Source of the DNA: Lentihominibacter butyricus
GTDB taxonomy: Bacteria; Bacillota; Clostridia; Peptostreptococcales; Anaerovoracaceae
Reading direction: 5' to 3'
Length of the DNA: 64,000 bases
Assembly (NCBI RefSeq): GCF_025567305.1
Contig: NZ_JAOQJP010000002.1
Span: 253,786-317,785 of the forward strand
The notes under the pieces are model-generated. The model ran no database searches. It saw only the letters and a list, made by a program, of their open reading frames with translations, and had not been told where the DNA came from. The position numbers and the translations under genes were made by a program. Below, piece after piece: positions 16,619-25,039 of this stretch. Numbering within the stretch: position 1 is the stretch's first letter; the number at the start of each line of letters is the position of its first letter.

Positions 16619-16724
16619 ACATTGATATCGTTTTATCTGCCGATTTTCATATGTCCAAATCGCCCAGAACTATTAACAGGATCTGTCTGTACCGGAGCTC
16701 CGGCGAATATCGCTCACCGATCGC

Positions 16725-18107
16725 CTATCGCCGATTGATTGTTCCGATGTCTTTTCTGTACTGCATGCCGTCAAAGCTGATCCTGCGGATATTGTCATAT
16801 GCCTTGGCACGGGCTTCTTCGTGCGTTTTGCCGAGAGCTGTGACGCCGAGCACTCTGCCGCCTGAAGTTACGATCACGGTCTCCACGCCCTCCGCGGCAC
16901 CTGCCTCGCTTGCCGAGGCGCCGCCTGAACAGCAGCATCCGCATCCGGCCCCCGCCCTGGCCTCGAGATCAGCTCCAGCCTCTGCCTCGCACTGACCTGC
17001 CGCCTTTGCAGCTGTACCGGCATGGAAGACGATCACGTCATCGTCGACGTCATCGAGTCCGCTGATCACTTTGCCTTTCTCGTAGCTGCCGGGATATCCG
17101 CCCGATGCAGCAACTACACACACTGCCTTTTCATCGCTCCACTTTATCTCGACATCTGCGAGCCTGTTTTCAGTGACCGCAACGAAAATATCCAATAAAT
17201 CGCTTTCGAGTCGCGGCAGCACCGACTGAGTCTCCGGATCTCCGAAGCGATTGTTGAATTCTATCACCTTTGGACCGTCTTCAGATATCATCAGGCCGAT
17301 GAACAGCACTCCCCTGAAATCCAGTCCGTCTTTCTGGAATCCCTTGAGCGTCGGCTCCAGTATCTGCTCTCTTATCTGCTTTTCGAGCTCCGGCGTGAAC
17401 ACAAGGCTCGGCGAGTAAGTTCCCATGCCGCCTGTGTTCGGCCCCTTGTCTCCGTCGAATATCCTCTTGTAATCCTGCGCAGATTCCATCGGCACTATCG
17501 AATTTTCATCCACGAAGCAGAGCATCGACGCCTCGATACCTGTCAGGAATTCCTCCACCACTACCTTGTCAGCAGCCGAACCGAAGACCTTCCGGCCCAT
17601 CATTTCCTCGATCGCAGCCTTTGCATCCGCTTCATTCTCAGGGATCACAACACCTTTTCCGGCTGCAAGCCCGTCAGCCTTGAGCACCATCGGGTATCCG
17701 TAGATCCCGACTGCTGAAAGCAGCTCGTCCTTGTCAGTGAACTCTTTGTAGCCTGCCGTCGGGATATCATGCCTTGCAAGGAATGCCTTGGTGAACGACT
17801 TGCTGGCTTCGAGCTGCGAGCATTTCTTATTAGGCCCGAATACCCGCACTCCGCACTTTTCCAGCTCATCCACTATACCCATCGCAAGCGGCACCTCCGG
17901 TCCGATGACCGCCAGATCGATCTTTTCGTCAGATGCAAAGCTGCAGATGCCTGGGATGTCCTCGGCACTGACGTCTATGCATTCTGCGACCGCCGCGATC
18001 CCGGCATTTCCCGGAGCGCAGTACAATTTATCGATTTTGGGGCTCTGCGCCAGCTTCCAGCATATCGCATGCTCTCTGCCGCCTCCGCCCACAACTAAAA
18101 CTTTCAT
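16725..18107 (-). CDS. purD: Phosphoribosylamine--glycine ligase with Cys/Ala/Gly-rich insertion
   Basis: Second step of IMP synthesis: ATP-dependent joining of glycine to phosphoribosylamine. 460 residues, about 40 longer than usual. The N-terminus MKVLVVGGGGREHA, the ATP-grasp core (KADGLAAGKGV, GPNTGGMGTYSP) and EFNNRFGDPETQ are all intact. Between VIVFHAGTA and VETVIVTSGGRVLGVTALG, at about residues 376-413, sits an Ala/Gly/Glu/Ser-rich insert with five cysteines, four of them within GCGCCCSGG. Normally a handful of residues occupies this surface loop. Enzyme function should be kept. Last gene of the purine operon. Confidence 0.95.
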   Translation of the reverse strand: MKVLVVGGGGREHAICWKLAQSPKIDKLYCAPGNAGIAAVAECIDVSAEDIPGICSFASDEKIDLAVIGPEVPLAMGIVDELEKCGVRVFGPNKKCSQLEASKSFTKAFLARHDIPTAGYKEFTDKDELLSAVGIYGYPMVLKADGLAAGKGVVIPENEADAKAAIEEMMGRKVFGSAADKVVVEEFLTGIEASMLCFVDENSIVPMESAQDYKRIFDGDKGPNTGGMGTYSPSLVFTPELEKQIREQILEPTLKGFQKDGLDFRGVLFIGLMISEDGPKVIEFNNRFGDPETQSVLPRLESDLLDIFVAVTENRLADVEIKWSDEKAVCVVAASGGYPGSYEKGKVISGLDDVDDDVIVFHAGTAAKAAGQCEAEAGADLEARAGAGCGCCCSGGASASEAGAAEGVETVIVTSGGRVLGVTALGKTHEEARAKAYDNIRRISFDGMQYRKDIGTINRR

Positions 18108-18137
18108 CAGTGAACCTCCTTGTCATGCCTGCCGCTA

Positions 18138-19313
18138 TCAGTGATGGAACAGTCTCATGCCCGAGAAGTACATCGCGATGCCGTACTCGTTGCATGCTTC
18201 TATCACAAGATCGTCTCTGATCGAGCCGCCCGGCTGCGCGATATATTTCACGCCGCTGCGGTACGCCCTCTGGATATTGTCGCTGAACGGGAAGAAAGCG
18301 TCTGATCCCAGCGCCACGCCGTCCATCTGGTCGAGCCACGCTCTCTTTTCCTCTCTCGTGAGCGGATCCGGCTTCTCTGTGAAGACCTTTTCCCACTCGC
18401 CGTCAGCCAGTACGTCCATATAGTCGTCGCTCATGTAAACGTCGATAGCATTGTCCCTGTTCGGTCTTCCGACGTCTTCTCTGAACGGGAGCTCGAGCAC
18501 TTTAGGGCACTGGCGGAGAAGCCAGTTGTCAGCCTTCTGACCTGCGAGTCTCGTGCAGTGGATCCTCGACTGCTGACCGGCGCCGATGCCGATCGCCTGC
18601 CCGCCCTTTACATAGCAGACTGAATTCGACTGCGTGTATTTCAGCGTTATCAGTGCGATTATCAGGTCGCGCTTTACATCGTCCGGAACATCCTTGTTCT
18701 CCGTCACGAGCTTTCCCAGGAACGCCTCATCTATAGGCATCTCGTTCCTGCCCTGCTCGAACGTCACGCCGAACACCTGCTTCCTTTCCACAGGATCAGG
18801 CTTGTACTCCGGATCTATTTTGATTATATTGTAGTTTCCTTTTTTCTTTGTCTTCAGGATCTCCAGCGCTTCCGGCTCGTAGCCCGGCGCGATCACGCCG
18901 TCGGAAACCTCGCGCTTTATGATGTTGGCTGTGTCCACGTCGCATACGTCCGAAAGCGATATGAAATCGCCGAACGACGACATCCTGTCTGCGCCTCTCG
19001 CTCTCGCATACGCGCATGCCAGCGGCGACATGTCACCCTGATCGTCGACCCAGTAGATCTTTTTTTCAACGTCGCTGAGCGGGAGTCCCACTGCAGCTCC
19101 GGCCGGCGAAACATGCTTGAACGATGTCGCAGCCGGAAGTCCTGTCGCTTCCCTGAGCTCCTTCACCAGCTGCCAGCCGTTGAACGCATCCAGGAAGTTG
19201 ATGTAGCCTGGTCTGCCGTTCAGCACTTCGATCGGCAGCTCACCGTTTTCCACGAAAATGCGGGAAGGCTTCTGGTTGGGGTTGCATCCGTATTTTAATT
19301 CTAATTCTTTCAT
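18138..19313 (-). CDS. purH: Stand-alone AICAR formyltransferase (PurH C-terminal half)
   Basis: Transfers a formyl group from 10-formyl-THF to AICAR. 391 residues covering only the transformylase domain; the IMP cyclohydrolase domain of bifunctional PurH is absent and is replaced by the next gene (PurO-like). Signatures include LKYGCNPNQKP, TSFKHVSPAGAAVG, KYTQSNSVCYVKGGQAIGIG and GSDAFFPFSDNI. Start 19313 follows AAGGAG by seven bases; the upstream frame is GC-rich spacer. This split form is known from other Clostridia and archaea. Confidence 0.93.
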   Translation of the reverse strand: MKELELKYGCNPNQKPSRIFVENGELPIEVLNGRPGYINFLDAFNGWQLVKELREATGLPAATSFKHVSPAGAAVGLPLSDVEKKIYWVDDQGDMSPLACAYARARGADRMSSFGDFISLSDVCDVDTANIIKREVSDGVIAPGYEPEALEILKTKKKGNYNIIKIDPEYKPDPVERKQVFGVTFEQGRNEMPIDEAFLGKLVTENKDVPDDVKRDLIIALITLKYTQSNSVCYVKGGQAIGIGAGQQSRIHCTRLAGQKADNWLLRQCPKVLELPFREDVGRPNRDNAIDVYMSDDYMDVLADGEWEKVFTEKPDPLTREEKRAWLDQMDGVALGSDAFFPFSDNIQRAYRSGVKYIAQPGGSIRDDLVIEACNEYGIAMYFSGMRLFHH

Positions 19314-19461
19314 TCGATTTCTCCTTATGCAAATCTTGCAAAGTCTTTCATGCCGGGGCGCCTGGCGCGTCTTCTGACATCGTATATCGCGCCCGGCGCG
19401 TGGTGATGTCCGAAATGCCGGGCATGTCCGCATCCGGCGCCGTGCGGCACTCAAAGCGCGG
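19314..19461. other. GC-rich spacer inside the purine operon
   Basis: 148 bases with GC-rich palindromic words (ATGCCGGG, GCATCCGGCGC) resembling spacers at 46340-46500 and 55960-56160. No gene. Confidence 0.5.
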
Positions 19462-20175
19462 CTATTTGTTCTTGTTTATGATGCGCGTATCGTATTTTCC
19501 TGTCTCGATATCTATGAATCTCACGAACAGCGATACCTTGTTGTCTTCGTTGAGGCTGTTCCACACCGTATCCGCAAACGCGTCTATGTCTCCGGTGATG
19601 TCGACTTTCTCAGGTTCGCCCTCAAAGCTCGGGAGCGGGTTACCGTCGCCTACATATGTATGTATGAAACGGCCTTCGCCTGCCGGGCATCCTTCGTAAG
19701 CGAACGTGTTTCTTATGCAAAACTCGGGATTTCCGTCGTCGCTTTTGAGTATGGACATCGCAAAGTCATAGCTGCCGTTTTCCACGTTCATGATCCCTGA
19801 TATCCTCGGGGTGAAGTTCGGATCGTCAGGCTCGAACTCACGCGTGCGAAGCGCCTGCTCGAACGTCTTTCCCTCTGACATCAGATCGTATACCGTGTCT
19901 GTCTGATCGCCGTTCGTCACGATCGTCGAATTTCCAAGCACTCTTACCGGTGCATATATTATCAGGCTCGGATCGCTGAGCTTCGAAGGATCGAACGCTT
20001 CCGTCCTGATGCCCTCGTCCTGTGTCACGAACACGCGATTCCTGCTGTTCACGCTCCTGCCCATGATGAAATACGCCGTCACCGCGTATCTGCCGTCTTC
20101 TGATTTTCCTATTACTATGCCTCTGCCCGGGTACGCATTGCTGCTGAGCAGTGATGACAGTGATTTTTTCTGCAT
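19462..20175 (-). CDS. purO: IMP cyclohydrolase, PurO-like
   Basis: Closes FAICAR to IMP, the last step of purine ring formation. 237 residues. SSNAYPGRGIVIGKSEDGRYAV, AYFIMGRSVNSRNRVF and NGDQTDTVYD are typical of the PurO/IMP-cyclohydrolase-like family, unrelated to the PurH N-terminal domain. Its Shine-Dalgarno GGAAGGGAG lies in the last codons of purF, and the gap is six bases. It complements the stand-alone formyltransferase downstream. Confidence 0.88.
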   Translation of the reverse strand: MQKKSLSSLLSSNAYPGRGIVIGKSEDGRYAVTAYFIMGRSVNSRNRVFVTQDEGIRTEAFDPSKLSDPSLIIYAPVRVLGNSTIVTNGDQTDTVYDLMSEGKTFEQALRTREFEPDDPNFTPRISGIMNVENGSYDFAMSILKSDDGNPEFCIRNTFAYEGCPAGEGRFIHTYVGDGNPLPSFEGEPEKVDITGDIDAFADTVWNSLNEDNKVSLFVRFIDIETGKYDTRIINKNK

Positions 20176-20181
20176 TGTGAT

Positions 20182-21603
20182 CTACTCCCTTCCATCCCAG
20201 CAGTAGGTGCAGAGCTTGCATTTGTCCACTCCTATCGCCTTGACTGTATCCTCGAGATCCTGGAATCTCAGGCTGTCGAACTTGAGTCTCTTCCTTATCT
20301 CCTCGACCATAGCCTGGTGCTTCTCGGTCTTGCTGTCTGTGTACTCGGCGAGCAGCTCCTGCGAGACCTCCTCGGCTTCTATGCCTTCGAGGTCGCGGAT
20401 CACTCGTCTCGTGATGAGCTCGAGGTCGCTTACCGAACGTGAAAAGTTCAGGTATTTGCATCCGTACATTATAGGCGGACATGCCGACCTCACGTGTATC
20501 TCTTTCGCGCCGTTGTCTATCAGGTAGCTGACCGTCTGGGAAAGCTGCGTCCCTCTTACGATCGAGTCATCTATCAGCACGAATTTCTTGTCCTTTATGA
20601 TCTGGAAAACCGGCACGAGCTTCATTTTAGCTATGCGGTCTCTCGCCTTCTGGTTCTGAGGCATAAAGCTTCTCGGCCATGTTGGCGTGTATTTGATGAG
20701 AGGTCTAGCATAAGGCACTCTCGATTTGTTGGCATATCCCAGTGCGTGAGCCACTCCGCTGTCCGGCACTCCTGCAACGTAGTCCACGTCCAGGTCTCCG
20801 TCTTTTTCTGCAAGAAGTCCGCCGTTGCTGTTTCTCATCAGCTCGACGTTGCGCCCTTCATATATCGAAGTCGTATATCCGAAATACGTCCACAGGAATG
20901 CGCAGATCTTCATCTCGTTCTGCGGATCGGCAACTGTCTCTTCACCGTCCGCCGTGATGAATGCGATCTCTGCCGGCCCCAGCTCGCGCTTGTATTTATA
21001 TCCTACGTTTATGAATGCGAATGACTCCGAAGCCGCGCAGTACGCGCCGTCTTTCTGCCCTATGATCAGCGGCGTCCTGCCGTATTTGTCCCTTGCCGCG
21101 TAAAGGCCGTCCTTCGTGAGTATCAGCATCGTCATGGATCCGTCGATCTTTGCCTGTGCGATCTTGATGCCGTCCACGAGATCCTTTCCCGTGGAAACGA
21201 GCGCCGCCACGAGTTCCGTGTTGTTTATGTCTCCGCCGCTCATCGACATGAACTGTCCGGACATGCCGTCCAGCAGCTCCTTTACGAGTTCGGCTTTATT
21301 GTTTATGCGCCCTACTGTAGTGATGGCGTAGTCTCCCTGCCTGCTGTGAACTGTCAGCGGCTGCGGATCGCCGTCGCTTATCGCGCCTATTCCCATCTTT
21401 CCGGACATCTCTTCTATGTCCGCTTCAAATTTGCTTCTGAAAGGTGAGTTTTCTATATTATGGATAGAACGCTTGAAGCTGCCGCTGTCCTGCAGCACGC
21501 ACATTCCTCCGTTCTTGGTCCCAAGATGTGAATGGTAGTCTGTGCCGAAGAACAGATCCATCACGCAGTCCTGTTTAGAAACAAAACCTATTACTCCACC
21601 CAT
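20182..21603 (-). CDS. purF: Amidophosphoribosyltransferase-like PurF without N-terminal cysteine
   Basis: Enzyme of the first step of purine synthesis by family. 473 residues from ATG 21603. The N-terminus reads MGGVIGFVSKQDC: where classic PurF exposes Cys1 (CGVFGI), this chain has Gly, so the glutaminase nucleophile is missing. The PRPP-binding loop VLIDDSIVRGTQ and the SLGG/YAASES-like regions are intact, and it ends CKLCTYCWDGRE. DYHSHLGTKNGGM and AITTVGRINNKAEL place it in a divergent clostridial PurF branch. It may use free ammonia or a partner glutaminase. The Shine-Dalgarno comes from the end of the repeat array. Confidence 0.85.
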   Translation of the reverse strand: MGGVIGFVSKQDCVMDLFFGTDYHSHLGTKNGGMCVLQDSGSFKRSIHNIENSPFRSKFEADIEEMSGKMGIGAISDGDPQPLTVHSRQGDYAITTVGRINNKAELVKELLDGMSGQFMSMSGGDINNTELVAALVSTGKDLVDGIKIAQAKIDGSMTMLILTKDGLYAARDKYGRTPLIIGQKDGAYCAASESFAFINVGYKYKRELGPAEIAFITADGEETVADPQNEMKICAFLWTYFGYTTSIYEGRNVELMRNSNGGLLAEKDGDLDVDYVAGVPDSGVAHALGYANKSRVPYARPLIKYTPTWPRSFMPQNQKARDRIAKMKLVPVFQIIKDKKFVLIDDSIVRGTQLSQTVSYLIDNGAKEIHVRSACPPIMYGCKYLNFSRSVSDLELITRRVIRDLEGIEAEEVSQELLAEYTDSKTEKHQAMVEEIRKRLKFDSLRFQDLEDTVKAIGVDKCKLCTYCWDGRE

Positions 21604-21617
21604 TAAATTGCTCCTTT

Positions 21618-21883
21618 CATATATTTGTCGACCACAGGTCGACATAAAGGTTATACCCTTGTGGTATTTCATATATTTGTCGACCACAGGTCGACATAAA
21701 GGTTATACCCTTGTGGTATTTCATATATTTGTCGACCGCAGGTCGACATCAGGTTATCCCTGCCAAGGGGTTTCATTGATTTGTTGGCTCGCAGAGCTAA
21801 CATAAAGGTTATCCCTGCCAAGGGGTTTCATTAGTGTGTCGACTGACAAGTCGACATAAAGGTTACCCCTCCAGGGGCTTCAT
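21618..21883 (-). repeat. Five-unit double-hairpin repeat array before purF
   Basis: Units at 21618-21669, 21670-21721, 21722-21773, 21774-21828 and 21829-21880; the first two are identical over 52 bases. Each unit in gene sense runs ATGAAA - hairpin 1 - TAACCTTTATG - hairpin 2 (TGTCGAC...GTCGACA) - AATAT or CACTA. Hairpin stems differ between units but keep pairing. The array starts inside the last codons of purN and ends ATGAAAGGAG, which is the purF Shine-Dalgarno. Confidence 0.9.
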
Positions 21884-22447
21884 TTCAGCTATCGCGATCC
21901 TCAAGCCTTCCGCCAGGATCCTGTGCTCCGTTACCAGCACTCTTGCCGCCAGCTCCTCAGGCGTATCGCCCGGCAGCACCGGCACCTTTTCCTGCAGGAT
22001 TATCCTGCCCGTGTCGACTCCCTCGTCGACGTAATGCACGGTCGCACCGCTTTCCTTTTCACCGCCGGCTATCACCGCCTGGTGCACTCTTATCCCGTAG
22101 AACCCCTTGCCGCAGTACTTCGGTATCAGCGACGGATGTATGTTGATTATCCTGTTCCTGTAATTCTCTATGATCTCCGGCGAAAGCACCTTCATATAGC
22201 CTGCCAGCACGATCATCTCCGCGCCGGATCTTTTCAGCTCCGCCAGCACGTCAGCCTGCGACTTTGCAACAGCCGTCGGGATGCCCGCACGTGCAGCCCT
22301 TTCCAGTGCAAACGCGCCCTCTTTGCTCGATATGACCTCGACGATCTCCGCTTCAGGAAGCTCCTCCGCCGCGATCTTGTCTATCAGCGCCTGCAGGTTC
22401 GTGCCCCCGCCCGAGACGAGGACCGCCACCTTCGTTTTATCACTCAT
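21863..22447 (-). CDS. purN: Phosphoribosylglycinamide formyltransferase
   Basis: Formyl-THF dependent third step of purine synthesis. 194 residues. N-terminal VAVLVSGGGTNLQALID, the catalytic HPSLIPKYCG and GATVHYVDEGVDTG with its Asp are present. Its last residues MKPLEG and stop are encoded by the first bases of the repeat unit that follows. It begins 12 bases after purM, with AGAGG as ribosome site. Confidence 0.95.
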   Translation of the reverse strand: MSDKTKVAVLVSGGGTNLQALIDKIAAEELPEAEIVEVISSKEGAFALERAARAGIPTAVAKSQADVLAELKRSGAEMIVLAGYMKVLSPEIIENYRNRIINIHPSLIPKYCGKGFYGIRVHQAVIAGGEKESGATVHYVDEGVDTGRIILQEKVPVLPGDTPEELAARVLVTEHRILAEGLRIAIAEMKPLEG

Positions 22448-22459
22448 TTTCCCTGACCT

Positions 22460-23509
22460 CTATTCGTTATAGTTGAGGATGACCTTTTCATCCTTCATTT
22501 CCACGACTTCGCCTATCACCGATGCGTTTTCACCCGCAGCCGCCAGCGCAGCCACGACAGCGCCGGCATCAGCAGCGTCGACTACCATCATCATACCCAC
22601 ACCCATGTTGTAGGTCGAGAACATCTCTTTCCTGTCTATATTGCCGCACTTCTTGATATACGGGAAGATCGGCGGCACTTTCCAGCTTCCCACGTCGATG
22701 GAAACAGCTGTACCGGCAGGGAGGATCCTGGGAATGTTTTCGAAGAATCCGCCTCCGGTTATATGAACTATCCCCTTTATATCGAATTTCGGCAGCACTG
22801 CATCGCATGCGTCTGCATATATTCTGGTCGGAGTCAGCAGCGCCTCTCCGAGAGTCTGTCCCAGCTCCTCGACGTAGTCAGTCACCTTCATGTCCATCTT
22901 GTCAAAGAACACTTTTCTCACCAGCGAATATCCGTTGCTGTGGATACCACTTGACGGGATGCCTATGATCTTGTTGCCGACAGCGACTTTCTCACCTGTG
23001 ATGATCCTGTCCCTGTCCACGATACCGACTGAAAATCCCGCCATATCGTATTCGCCTTCGCTGTAAAAGTCCGGCATCTCGGCAGTCTCGCCGCCTACGA
23101 GCGCACTGCCCGACTGTTTGCAGCCGTCAGCTATGCCCTTTACGATATCTGCGATCTTCTCCGCCTTTACCTTGCCTGTCGCGATGTAATCCAGGAAAAA
23201 CAGCGGTTTTGCACCCTGGCACAGCACGTCGTTGACGCACATCGCAACGCAGTCGATACCTACGGTGTCATGCTTATCCATCAGGAACGCGATCTTGAGC
23301 TTCGTTCCCACGCCGTCAGTTCCGGACACCAGCACCGGCTGAGTCATGCCTTTCACATCGAGGCTGAAAAGGCTGCCGAAGCTACCTAGGCCTGTCAGCA
23401 CGTTTTCATTGAAAGTCCCTTTCACGTGCTCTTTCATCAGCGATACTGCACGCTCGCCTTCTTTGGTGTCAACACCGGCGTCTTTATATGTAAGTTTTTT
23501 GTCTTCCAT
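22460..23509 (-). CDS. purM: Phosphoribosylformylglycinamidine cyclo-ligase
   Basis: AIR synthetase, closing the imidazole ring with ATP. 349 residues. GTDGVGTKLKIAF, GIDCVAMCVNDVLCQGAKPLFFLDY and GGETAEMPDFY match the PurM/PurL superfamily nucleotide site. GGAGGAGAATATAA precedes the start. Fourth in the operon order purL-E-C-M-N-F. Confidence 0.97.
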   Translation of the reverse strand: MEDKKLTYKDAGVDTKEGERAVSLMKEHVKGTFNENVLTGLGSFGSLFSLDVKGMTQPVLVSGTDGVGTKLKIAFLMDKHDTVGIDCVAMCVNDVLCQGAKPLFFLDYIATGKVKAEKIADIVKGIADGCKQSGSALVGGETAEMPDFYSEGEYDMAGFSVGIVDRDRIITGEKVAVGNKIIGIPSSGIHSNGYSLVRKVFFDKMDMKVTDYVEELGQTLGEALLTPTRIYADACDAVLPKFDIKGIVHITGGGFFENIPRILPAGTAVSIDVGSWKVPPIFPYIKKCGNIDRKEMFSTYNMGVGMMMVVDAADAGAVVAALAAAGENASVIGEVVEMKDEKVILNYNE

Positions 23510-23564
23510 TTATATTCTCCTCCACACACGGATCTTTAACGTGATTTTTTCGCAAAAGCGCGGG

Positions 23565-24272
23565 CTAGTCGTTTTTCACTCTTCTGAGGACTTCGGCATA
23601 TGTCTCTTCGATCTTGCCGAGGTCTCTTCTGAATCTGTCCTTATCCATCTTTTCGTTCGTCTCTACGTCCCAGAGCCTGCATGTATCAGGCGAGATCTCG
23701 TCTGCCAGGATCACTTCACCGTCGTAAAGTCCGAATTCGATCTTGAAGTCTACCAGCTTGAGACCTTTGTCGAGGAAAAATTCCTTCAGCGTTTCGTTTA
23801 CTGTTGCCGTATATGCCTTCACTTTTTCGAGCTGCTCCTCTGTCACCAGCTTGAGCGCGAGTGCATGTGACTCACACATGAGCGGATCGCCGAGGTCGTC
23901 GTTCTTGTATGAAAGCTCGAATGTCGGCTTGTCGAACACGATGCCTTCTTCAACGCCGTATCTCTTTGCAAAGGAGCCGGCTGAGATGTTTCTCGTGATG
24001 ACTTCCAGCGGAAGAATCTTCACTGCCTTTACGATCGTCTCTCTGTCGCTGATCTGCTCAATGTAGTGAGTAGGCACGCCTTTCTGCTCCAGAAGCTGCA
24101 GGATGATGTTCGTCATCGTGTTGTTGACTACGCCTTTTCCTACGATCTGACCTTTTTTCTCGCCATTGAATGCTGTCGCATCATCTTTATAATCAACTAT
24201 CAGACATTTGGGATCGTCTGTCTTGAAAACTTTCTTTGCCTTGCCTTCGTAAAGCTGTTCTAATTTCTTCAT
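23565..24272 (-). CDS. purC: SAICAR synthetase
   Basis: Joins aspartate to CAIR. 235 residues from ATG 24272, chosen for AGGAGG seven to eight bases upstream. LYEGKAKKVF, YKDDATAFNGEKKG and EFGLYDGEVILADEISPDTCRLWD are the signature blocks. It follows purE by 28 bases. Confidence 0.97.
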   Translation of the reverse strand: MKKLEQLYEGKAKKVFKTDDPKCLIVDYKDDATAFNGEKKGQIVGKGVVNNTMTNIILQLLEQKGVPTHYIEQISDRETIVKAVKILPLEVITRNISAGSFAKRYGVEEGIVFDKPTFELSYKNDDLGDPLMCESHALALKLVTEEQLEKVKAYTATVNETLKEFFLDKGLKLVDFKIEFGLYDGEVILADEISPDTCRLWDVETNEKMDKDRFRRDLGKIEETYAEVLRRVKND

Positions 24273-24300
24273 ATCGTAAACCTCCTGTGTATCGTTCATT

Positions 24301-24792
24301 CTATTTGTTCTTAGATTCGTTGAATTCGCGGTCGAGCGCGATGATCTCTTCTTCCTGCTTTTTCTTGAAAGCCTTGATGGCTTCTCTGAGCGCCGGATCT
24401 GCTGTGCTCAGGATCTGGACTGCCAGCAGCGCTGCGTTTTCCGCGCCGTCTATCGCAACTGTTGCGACCGGCACGCCTTTTGGCATCTGCACCACGGAAA
24501 GAAGCGAATCGAGTCCGTCCATAGTGCTTGATTTCATCGGTATACCTATCACCGGCAGCGGCGTCGTTGCCGCCAGGACTCCCGCCAGGTGCGCAGCTTT
24601 GCCTGCCGCTGCTATGATGCAGCCAAAGCCGCTGCCCTCTGCGTCTGCCGCGAACTGTTCAGCCTGTTTCGGCGTCCTGTGTGCCGAAATGATCCTAGTT
24701 TCATATTCTACGCCGAAATTCTCGAGCATCTGCTCTGCTTTCTGGACTACCGGATAATCCGATTTACTGCCCATCACTATTCCAACCTTCAT
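24301..24792 (-). CDS. purE: N5-carboxyaminoimidazole ribonucleotide mutase
   Basis: Carboxylation step of purine synthesis. 163 residues. GIVMGSKSDYPV, ISAHRTPKQAEQFA and AAAGKAAHLAGVLAATTPLPVIGIP are characteristic. No purK partner is in this window, so either PurK lies elsewhere or this acts as a CO2-using form. The Shine-Dalgarno AAAGGAG is the tail of the repeat array. Confidence 0.95.
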   Translation of the reverse strand: MKVGIVMGSKSDYPVVQKAEQMLENFGVEYETRIISAHRTPKQAEQFAADAEGSGFGCIIAAAGKAAHLAGVLAATTPLPVIGIPMKSSTMDGLDSLLSVVQMPKGVPVATVAIDGAENAALLAVQILSTADPALREAIKAFKKKQEEEIIALDREFNESKNK

Positions 24793-24805
24793 AATGCACT
24801 CCTTT

Positions 24806-25039
24806 CATTAGTGTGTCGATCGCAGATCGACATCAGGTTATCCTTTAGGGTTTCATTAGTGTGTCGGCCTGCGACCGACATCAGGTTACTCCCACAGGGA
24901 GCTTCAATTATTTGTCGGTCAAAGACCGACATCTAGGTTATACCCTTGCGGTGTTTCATTAGTGTGTCGACTGCAAGTCGACATTAAGGTTATCCCTGCG
25001 AGGGCAGCGCCGGGCGCCGTCCTGCAGCAGGGGTTTCAT
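24806..25039 (-). repeat. Four-unit double-hairpin repeat array before purE
   Basis: Units at 24806-24853, 24854-24904, 24905-24956 and 24957-25036. It begins right after the purL stop and ends ATGAAAGGAG before purE. Hairpin-2 stems include GTCGATC/GATCGAC, GTCGGTC/GGCCGAC, GTCGGTC/GACCGAC and GTCGACT/AGTCGAC, so pairing is kept while sequence changes. The unit next to purL has an enlarged hairpin 1 carrying a GC-rich insert (about 25003-25031). Confidence 0.88.

Noticed and set aside
21618..21883. Possible CRISPR array
   Set aside because: Units abut without unique spacers, the repeats vary and contain two palindromes each, and no cas gene is present.
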